DNA of 64,000 nt from Janibacter cremeus. Lineage in GTDB: Bacteria > Actinomycetota > Actinomycetes > Actinomycetales > Dermatophilaceae. The notes below the pieces were generated by a model. It saw only the letters and a program-made list of their open reading frames with translations. It ran no database searches and was not told the DNA's origin. The translations under genes and the position numbers were made by a program. Below, in pieces: positions 52,548 through 64,000 of the stretch; the stretch's first letter is position 1, and every line of letters begins with the position of its first letter. The stretch lies in NCBI RefSeq assembly GCF_029395675.1, contig NZ_CP115184.1, positions 992,001-1,056,000 of the forward strand, written 5' to 3'.

Positions 52548-54218
52548 TCAGAGGTACTGGCCGGTGCGGTGGCCCGTGTCGATCGAGCGACCCGGTTCAG
52601 CGGCGCCGGACTTGCCGCCGATGAGGGTGCGCACGTAGACGATGCGCTCGCCCTTCTTGCCCGAGATCTTCGCCCAGTCGTCCGGGTTGGTCGTGTTGGG
52701 GAGGTCCTCGTTCTCCTTGAACTCCGCGACGCAGGCATCCAGGAGGTGCCCGACGCGCAGGCCCTCGGTCCCCGTGGTGAGGAGGTCCTTGATCGCGGCC
52801 TTCTTCGCCCGGTCGACGATGTTCTGGATCATCGCACCGGAGTTGAAGTCCTTGAAGTAGAGGATCTCCTTGTCCCCACCGGCGTAGGTGACCTCGAGGA
52901 ACTGGTTCTCGTCGGACTCGGCGTACATCCGCTCGACGACCGCATCGATCATCTCGGAGACCGTCGCCTCGGCGTTGCCGTCGTGCTCGCCCAGGTCCTC
53001 GGGGTGCAGCGGCAGGTCGGCGGTGAGGTACTTGCTGAAGATGTCGCGGGCGCCCTCGATGTCGGGGCGGTCGATCTTGATCTTCACGTCCAGGCGCCCC
53101 GGGCGCAGGATGGCCGGGTCGATCATGTCCTCGCGGTTCGTCGCGCCGATGACGATGACGTTGTCCAGGCCCTCCACGCCGTCGATCTCGGCGAGCAGCT
53201 GCGGCACGATCGTCGTCTCCACGTCGGAGGAGACGCCCGACCCGCGGGTGCGGAAGAGGCTGTCCATCTCGTCGAAGAAGACGACGACCGGGGTGCCGTC
53301 GCTCGACTTCTCGCGGGCACGGTGGAAGATCAGCCGGATGTGGCGCTCGGTCTCGCCGACGTACTTGTTGAGCAGCTCGGGGCCCTTGATGTTGAGGAAG
53401 TAGGCCGTGGCACTCTCCTGGCCCGTGCGCTCGGCGACCTTTCGGGCGAGCGAGGACGCGACGGCCTTGGCGATCATCGTCTTGCCGTTGCCCGGCGGCC
53501 CGTAGAGCAGCACGCCCTTGGGCGCCTTGAGCTGGTGGCGCTCGTAGAGGTCGGCGTGCAGGTAGGGCAGCTCGACGCTGTCGCGGATCGCCTCGATCTG
53601 GGCCGAGAGACCGCCGATGTCGTCGTAGCCCAGGTCCGGGACCTCCTCGAGGACGAGGTCGGCGACCTCCGCCCGCGGGATGCGCTCGACGGCGATGTTG
53701 CTGCGCTGGTCGACGAGCACGGCGTCCCCGACGCGTACCTGCTTCTCCCTGACCCTGGTGCCGCGCCGGACCACCCGCTCCTCGTCCTGGCGCATGATCA
53801 CCAGCAGCCGGTCCTCGTCCAGGACCTCCTTGACGACGACGACCTCGCCGGCGACGTCCTCGCCGTGGACCGAGACGACGTTCATCGCCTCGTTGAGCCG
53901 CACCTCGCGGCCGACGCCCAGCTCCTCCGGAGCGACGGCCGGGCTGACGGCCACGTGCATCTTGCGACCACCGCTGAGCACGTCGACGGCCTGGTCCTGC
54001 GCGTGCACCTCGACGATGACCGCGTACGACGCGGGCGGCTGCGCCAGGCGCTCGAGCTCCTCGCGGAGGGTCACGATCTGCTGGCGCGCGTCCTTGAGGG
54101 TGCGCACGAGGCGCTCGTTCTGCGAGGCGACGGTCGCTGACTGCGACTTCTGGCGTGCGAGGTCCTCACGCAGGTCGCGCAGCTCGCGGTCGCGCTGGGG
54201 GGTCGGTTCGGTGGTCAT
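52548..54218 (-). CDS. arc: Proteasome-associated AAA+ ATPase ARC/Mpa
   Basis: A 556-residue hexameric unfoldase that recognises Pup and feeds pupylated substrates to the 20S proteasome. A coiled coil covers about residues 8-60, two OB-like subdomains follow ([17 protein letters not shown] near 65 and [13 protein letters not shown] near 98), then one AAA domain with Walker A GPPGNGKT near 243, Walker [12 protein letters not shown] near 303 and the arginine-containing GATNRED segment near 355. The C-terminus ends in GQYL, the gate-opening tail. Separated from dop by a three-gene plus-strand insert. Confidence 0.96.
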   Translation of the reverse strand: MTTEPTPQRDRELRDLREDLARQKSQSATVASQNERLVRTLKDARQQIVTLREELERLAQPPASYAVIVEVHAQDQAVDVLSGGRKMHVAVSPAVAPEELGVGREVRLNEAMNVVSVHGEDVAGEVVVVKEVLDEDRLLVIMRQDEERVVRRGTRVREKQVRVGDAVLVDQRSNIAVERIPRAEVADLVLEEVPDLGYDDIGGLSAQIEAIRDSVELPYLHADLYERHQLKAPKGVLLYGPPGNGKTMIAKAVASSLARKVAERTGQESATAYFLNIKGPELLNKYVGETERHIRLIFHRAREKSSDGTPVVVFFDEMDSLFRTRGSGVSSDVETTIVPQLLAEIDGVEGLDNVIVIGATNREDMIDPAILRPGRLDVKIKIDRPDIEGARDIFSKYLTADLPLHPEDLGEHDGNAEATVSEMIDAVVERMYAESDENQFLEVTYAGGDKEILYFKDFNSGAMIQNIVDRAKKAAIKDLLTTGTEGLRVGHLLDACVAEFKENEDLPNTTNPDDWAKISGKKGERIVYVRTLIGGKSGAAEPGRSIDTGHRTGQYL

Positions 54219-54275
54219 CGACGTCTGCTCCCTTCCCGCCGGGTGGGCGGTCTCCTCCCAGTCTCCCCCGAGTCC

Positions 54276-56422
<2,147 letters not shown>

Positions 56423-56497
56423 GGACCTGACCCTAGGCGAGGGAGGGTGATGCCTGATAATGGGAGGTCTCCCACCCTCGATGATCAGGAGTCCCCG

Positions 56498-60216
<3,719 letters not shown>

Positions 60217-60220
<4 letters not shown>

Positions 60221-61017
60221 CTCCCGCCATCTCCCCGTCGCGTGCGGCGGACTTCAAGCAGTGCCCGCTGAAGTACCGCTTCCGCACCATCGACCGACTC
60301 GAGGAGGCGCCGTCACCTGCGGCCGTGCGCGGCACGCTCGTGCACGCCGTGCTCGAGGACATCTTCGACCTGCCTGCGTCCGAGCGCACGCCCGCGGCCG
60401 CTCGGTCGCTCGTGCCCGACCGGTGGCACGCGCTCGTGCAGGAGCGCCCGGAGCTGGCGGCGATGCTCGCCGACGACCAGTCGTCGACCCTCGAGTCGTG
60501 GTTCGCCCAGGCAGGGAAGCTCACCGACCGGTGGTTCACCCTCGAGGACCCCTCGCGGCTCGAGCCTGCTGACCGTGAGCTCAAGGTCGAGGTCGAGGTG
60601 GACGGGCTGCTCCTGCGCGGCATCATCGACCGCGTCGACGTGGCCCCGCAGGGGCAGGTGCGGGTCGTCGACTACAAGACCGGCCGGACACCGGGGCCCG
60701 GCTTCGAGGGCAAGGCCCTGTTCCAGATGAAGTTCTACGGTCTGGTCATGTGGCACCGCACCGGGCGGGTGCCCGACCTGCTGCAGCTGGTCTACCTCGG
60801 CGACGGCACCGTCATCCGCTACGAGCCGGACGAAGGGGAGCTGCTCGCCCTCGAGCGCAACGTCAAGGCGGTCTGGGCGGCCATCGAGAAGGCGGTCGCG
60901 GACCGGGACTTCCGTCCGCGACCCTCTCGGCTGTGCAGCTGGTGCGACTTCAAGCCGCTGTGCCCCTCCTTCGGCGGGACTCCCCCACCCATGCCGGACA
61001 CCTCCGCGTCCATCTAG
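60217..61017 (+). CDS. RecB/Cas4-like PD-(D/E)XK nuclease with Fe-S cysteines
   Basis: A 266-residue nuclease. The N-terminal [22 protein letters not shown] places the first cysteine near residue 16, [14 protein letters not shown] near 38 and the PD-(D/E)XK core [25 protein letters not shown] near 133-158 give the catalytic residues, and the C-terminal [16 protein letters not shown] near 240-255 gives three more cysteines for a 4Fe-4S cluster. It corresponds to Rv2119 by position. The GTG start overlaps the metH stop by 4 nt. DNA repair is the likely field; no CRISPR array or other cas gene is present. Confidence 0.9.
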
Positions 61018-61020
61018 ACC

Positions 61021-61082
61021 CCTGCACTCCCCCTTCGCAACTGCCTAGGCTCCTGCACTCCCCCTTCGCAACTGCCTAGGCT
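61021..61082. repeat. Perfect 31-bp tandem repeat (two units)
   Basis: Two identical 31-nt units (61021-61051 and 61052-61082) lie head to tail, each with the word CCCCCTTCG. The second unit contains the stop codon and last codons of the HAD hydrolase gene (stop 61076-61078), and the first carries a duplicate of that stop context, so the repeat is a tandem duplication of the 3' end of that gene and its flank. It starts 4 nt after the stop of the RecB-like gene. Confidence 0.95.
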
Positions 61083-61759
61083 CTTGCGCCCGCCTCGCCG
61101 AGCGCGGTGGCCAGCAGGTCGGTCGGCGTGAGTGAGGACAGGCTCGGTACCTGCACGGCTCCGGCGATCTGCGGGATGTCGACGACGTGCGGGATCGCGA
61201 GGGTGGGGACGCCGGCGGCGACGGCGGACCGGACGCCGGTCGGCGAGTCCTCGAGCGCGACGCAGTCCCCCGCCCTCACGCCGAGCCCACGCACGGCCGT
61301 GTCGTAGGGCTCGGGGTGCGGCTTGCCGTGGGTGACGCGGTCACCGGTGACCGAGAGGGCAAAGGACCCCGGCTCCGTCGCATCGACGACGGCGCCCGCG
61401 AGGTCGGTCCACGACATCGTCACCAGCGCGCACGGCACACCCTGCGCGCGACAGGCCGCGAGCAGCTCGCGGGCCCCGGGCCGCCACGGCACGGCGTCAC
61501 CGACCTGCTCGACCACCCGGCTCTGCAGGCGGTGCACGACCTCCTCCGCCGGCAGGTCGACCGGCGAGTTGTCGAGGATGAACTGCGCCGAGACCAGCAG
61601 GGGGTTCCCGACGAGGCCGAGGGCGAGCTCGTGGCTCCACGTCCCGCCGAAGGACTCGACGAGCTCGTGCTCGGCACGGATCCAGTAGGGCTCGGTGTCG
61701 ACGAGGGTGCCGTCCATGTCCCACAGGACGGCGGCGGGCAGGGAGTTCACGATGTCCAC
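61076..61759 (-). CDS. HAD superfamily hydrolase (phosphatase)
   Basis: A 227-residue haloacid-dehalogenase-type phosphatase. It has motif I AVLWDMDGTLVDTEPYW near residue 9, the alpha-helical cap, motif II VTMSWT near 118, motif III lysine in HGKPHPEPYD near 160 and motif IV ALEDSPTGVRSAVAAG near 182. It probably acts on a phosphorylated sugar or similar small metabolite. The GTG at 61759 is used; the open frame continues to 61903 but that part overlaps the divergent PAC2 gene. The last codons lie within a 31-bp tandem repeat. Confidence 0.86.
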   Translation of the reverse strand: MDIVNSLPAAVLWDMDGTLVDTEPYWIRAEHELVESFGGTWSHELALGLVGNPLLVSAQFILDNSPVDLPAEEVVHRLQSRVVEQVGDAVPWRPGARELLAACRAQGVPCALVTMSWTDLAGAVVDATEPGSFALSVTGDRVTHGKPHPEPYDTAVRGLGVRAGDCVALEDSPTGVRSAVAAGVPTLAIPHVVDIPQIAGAVQVPSLSSLTPTDLLATALGEAGARA

Positions 61760-61793
61760 GGGGTCCGAGGCTACGCGTCGTAGGCTGGGGAGC

Positions 61794-62651
61794 GTGATCG
61801 AGATCGAGGACCTGCCCGAGCTGCACGACCCGGTGATGATCCTCGCCTTCGAGGGATGGAACGACGCCGGTGAGGCGGCCTCCCGCGTCATCGAGCACCT
61901 CATCGAGCTGTGGGACGCCGAGACCGTCGCCGCGATCGACCCCGAGGACTACTACGACTTCCAGGTCAACCGCCCGCAGGTGACCAACCAGGGTCAGGGT
62001 CGCGGGATCCACTGGAACACCACCCGCATCCTCCTCGCCTCCCCCGACAGCCTCGGCCGCGACGTCCTGCTCGTCACGGGGACGGAGCCCTCCTTCCGCT
62101 GGCGGGCCTTCACCACCGAGCTGCTCGACCTGGGGGTCGCCCACGGCGTCGAGACCGTCATCTGCCTGGGGGCGCTGCTGGCGGACGTCGCCCACACGCG
62201 ACCGATCCCGGTGTCCTCGTCCAGCCCCGACGAGATGACCTCGTACCGCTTCGAGCTCGAGCCCTCCCAGTACGAGGGGCCGACGGGCATCACCGGGGTC
62301 GTCGCCGACGGCGCGCACCAGGCCGAGATGGTCTCGATCTCCTCGTGGGCCGCCGTGCCGCACTATGCCGCGCAGGTCCCCTGCCCCAAGGCGAGCCTGG
62401 CCCTGCTCGGTCAGCTCGAGGACCTCCTCGACACGGTCATCGAGCACGGCGAGCTCGAGGAGGAGGCGCGCGCGTGGGAGCGGGGCGTCGACGAGCTGGC
62501 CACCAGCGACGAGGACATCGCCGAGTACGTCTCCGCCCTCGAGAGCGCCCAGGACACCTCAGAGCTGCCGGAGGCCAGTGGTGACGCCATCGCCAAGGAG
62601 TTCGAGCGCTACCTGCGCCGGCGCGGCGAGGACACCAACGGGCCGGGCTGA
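61794..62651 (+). CDS. PAC2 family protein
   Basis: A 285-residue protein of the PAC2 family, related to the eukaryotic proteasome-assembly chaperone 2. Seen are DPVMILAFEGWNDAGEAASRVIEHLIELWDAE near residues 12-43, YYDFQVNRPQV near 53, TTRILLASPDS near 75, VICLGALLADVAHTRPIPVSSSS near 123-145, PTGITGVVADGAHQAEM near 163 and a C-terminal acidic helix. Members occur near proteasome genes in actinobacteria (Rv2125) but the function is not settled. The GTG at 61794 has GGGGAG upstream. Divergent from the HAD gene. Confidence 0.88.
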   Translation: MIEIEDLPELHDPVMILAFEGWNDAGEAASRVIEHLIELWDAETVAAIDPEDYYDFQVNRPQVTNQGQGRGIHWNTTRILLASPDSLGRDVLLVTGTEPSFRWRAFTTELLDLGVAHGVETVICLGALLADVAHTRPIPVSSSSPDEMTSYRFELEPSQYEGPTGITGVVADGAHQAEMVSISSWAAVPHYAAQVPCPKASLALLGQLEDLLDTVIEHGELEEEARAWERGVDELATSDEDIAEYVSALESAQDTSELPEASGDAIAKEFERYLRRRGEDTNGPG

Positions 62652-62674
62652 GCGTCGCAGGCCGTCGGGCTCAG
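62648..62674. terminator. Hairpin between PAC2 and mshC
   Basis: CTGAGC (62648-62653) pairs with GCTCAG (62669-62674) around a 15-nt loop, over the stop codons of both convergent genes. Short stem; weak bidirectional terminator candidate. Confidence 0.38.
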
Positions 62675-63912
62675 AGGCGCACGCCCAGCAGGGCATCCAC
62701 GGCGCGGGCGAGGTCGCCCGGGGCGCTGGCGACGTCTCCGCCCGTACCGAGGGACGCCTCGCACCAACCGTCGACCGCCACCAGTGCGCTCGGGGAGTCG
62801 AGGTCGTCGGCGAGGGCGGCCCGCACCGCGGCGATCGTCGCGGTCGAGTCGGGGCCCCCGTCCGTCGACATCGCCGAACGCCACCGGTCCAGACGTGCCT
62901 CCGCCGTCGCGAGCACCTTGTCGGTCCACTCCCACTCGGTGCGGTAGTGGTTGTCGAGCAGCGCCAGGCGGATCGCCCGCGGGTCCACACCCTCCTCGCG
63001 CAGCGTCGAGACGCGCACGAGGTTGCCCTTGGACTTGCTCATCTTCTCGCCCTCGTAGCCCACCATCGCCTGGTGGGCGGTGTGCGAGGCGAAGGGACGG
63101 TGGCCGGTGATCGCCTCGGCCTGGATCATCGACATCTCGTGGTGCGGGAAGACGAGGTCGGTCCCGCCGCCCTGGACGTCGATCCGCTCCCCGAGGTGCT
63201 CCATCGCGATGGCCGTGCACTCGATGTGCCAGCCGGGCCGTCCGGGACCGAGCGACCCGCCGTCCCAGGACGGCTCGCCGGCACGCTCACCACGCCAGAG
63301 CATCGGGTCTAGCGGGTCGCGCTTGCCGGGGCGCTCCGGGTCACCGCCGCGCTCGGCGGAGAAGGCGAGCATCGTGTCGCGGTCGAGGTGGCTCAGCTCC
63401 CCGAGGCCGCCGGCCGTGGCGAGGTCGAGGTAGGTGTCGCGGATGCCGTCCTCGACGACCTCGTAGGTCATCCCGCGGTCCACGAGCGCGCGGACCGACT
63501 CGATGATCGTCGGCATCGACTCGATGACGCCCATGAAGTGGTCCGGGGCGAGGACGCCGAGTGCGGTCATGTCCTCGAGGAAGAGGTCGATCTGCTCCTG
63601 CCCCAGGTGCTGCCAGTCGACCCCGTCGCGCGCGGCGCGCTCGAAGAGCGGGTCGTCGACGTCGGTGACGTTCTGCACGTAGGTCACCTCCCGGCCGCCG
63701 TCGCGCAGGGCGCGGCCCACCAGGTCGAAGGTCACGTACGTGGCCGCGTGTCCCATGTGGGTCGTGTCGTAGGGGGTGACACCGCACACGTAGAGGGTGG
63801 CCCTGCCGTCGTACTCCACCGGCTCGACGCGCTGGCGCGCGACGTCGTGGAGGCAAAGGGTGACGGGGTCACCGGGGACGAGGGGAAGGTGGGGGGACGG
63901 CCAGGCTCTCAC
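62671..63912 (-). CDS. mshC: Mycothiol synthesis: cysteine-glucosaminylinositol ligase MshC
   Basis: A 413-residue cysteinyl-tRNA-synthetase-like ligase that joins cysteine to GlcN-inositol in mycothiol synthesis. Motifs: LYVCGVTPYDTTHMGHAATYVTFDL near residues 40-64 (zinc Cys and the HIGH-like HMGH), VQNVTDVDDPLFERA near 78, WHIECTAIAMEHLG near 227 (second zinc Cys), GGGTDLVFPHHEMSMIQAEA near 247 and KMSKSKGN near 288. The anticodon-binding domain of CysRS is absent, and the length fits MshC rather than CysRS. The product confirms a mycothiol producer. Start ATG 63912. Confidence 0.95.
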   Translation of the reverse strand: MRAWPSPHLPLVPGDPVTLCLHDVARQRVEPVEYDGRATLYVCGVTPYDTTHMGHAATYVTFDLVGRALRDGGREVTYVQNVTDVDDPLFERAARDGVDWQHLGQEQIDLFLEDMTALGVLAPDHFMGVIESMPTIIESVRALVDRGMTYEVVEDGIRDTYLDLATAGGLGELSHLDRDTMLAFSAERGGDPERPGKRDPLDPMLWRGERAGEPSWDGGSLGPGRPGWHIECTAIAMEHLGERIDVQGGGTDLVFPHHEMSMIQAEAITGHRPFASHTAHQAMVGYEGEKMSKSKGNLVRVSTLREEGVDPRAIRLALLDNHYRTEWEWTDKVLATAEARLDRWRSAMSTDGGPDSTATIAAVRAALADDLDSPSALVAVDGWCEASLGTGGDVASAPGDLARAVDALLGVRL

Positions 63913-63921
63913 GCGGACAGC

Positions 63922-64000
63922 CTACGAGGTGGCACTCACAGCGGTGGCCACGGGATCGACGGCCAGCCGGGCGACGGCTGCGGGTGGATCCCTGAGGCCA
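63922..64000 (-). CDS. Possible C-terminal end of an upstream gene (partial)
   Basis: One minus-strand frame is open from the window edge to a TAG at 63922-63924, encoding about 25 residues rich in A, V and P (RDPPAAVARLAVDP, then ATAVSATS). The codon use fits a real C-terminus, and a gene upstream of mshC on the same strand is expected, but 79 nt are too few for a family call. It may equally be non-coding. Confidence 0.3.
   Translation of the reverse strand, partial: GLRDPPAAVARLAVDPVATAVSATS

Noticed and set aside
56423..56497. B12 riboswitch before metH
   Set aside because: The gap is only 75 nt, too short for a cobalamin aptamer, and no B12-box-like conserved stretch is present.

Overview
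The window is a chromosomal segment of a high-GC (about 70%) actinobacterium, most likely of the order Micrococcales and possibly near Janibacter/Intrasporangiaceae; the genus is an inference from general resemblance, not a search. Direct support for an actinobacterium is a complete Pup-proteasome locus, the mycothiol ligase gene mshC, rbpA, pafBC, and a split lnt/polyprenol-phosphate mannose synthase pair. Gene order from about 33 kb to the right end broadly follows the Rv2050-Rv2130 part of Mycobacterium tuberculosis (rbpA, fxsA, lnt/ppm1, 5'-3' exonuclease, helY, tatCA, pafCB, pafA, prcAB, pup, dop, arc/mpa, trmI, RecB-like, metH, PAC2, mshC).

Layout. 1-6.2 kb: sbcD (cut by the window edge), a glutamate-cysteine ligase-like gene with an OsmC protein and a flavin monooxygenase, then an intact IS110-family element sitting directly in front of a YciO-type gene. 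6.2-11 kb: threonine degradation (tdh-kbl), rlmC and a mechanosensitive-channel-like membrane protein. 11-18.9 kb: an acyl-CoA ligase and the choline-to-betaine operon betB-betA-BCCT transporter, divergent from a TetR regulator with a clear palindromic operator. 18.9-25.4 kb: a short UvrA paralogue and small accessory genes (SRPBCC, an orphan FitA-like antitoxin, two unknown small proteins, ChaB/Rho-N, DUF72, a ketopantoate-reductase-like gene, a short SSB). 25.5-28.1 kb: a sulfur-scavenging operon (flavin reductase, dimethylsulfone monooxygenase SfnG, OsmC) preceded by a SAM riboswitch and a 39-codon leader ORF. 28.1-33 kb: arfB, an SDR-like gene, a NYN/LOTUS protein, a secreted M15 peptidase and an MFS transporter. 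33-64 kb: the conserved core described above.

How the genes work together. Dop deamidates Pup, PafA attaches it to substrates, ARC unfolds pupylated substrates and PrcA/PrcB degrade them; PafB/PafC form a DNA-damage transcription activator, TatA/TatC a protein exporter, and Lnt plus the mannosyltransferase act in the envelope. Between arc and dop lies a three-gene plus-strand insert (two paralogous esterases and DUF3054). The most unusual parts are the SAM-riboswitch/leader-ORF control region of the sfn operon, the IS110 leader with a possible bridge RNA, a 9-mer (CCCCCTTCG) that is strongly over-represented and also forms terminator stems, an RGG-rich insertion in HelY, and a sigma-R-type promoter before rbpA.
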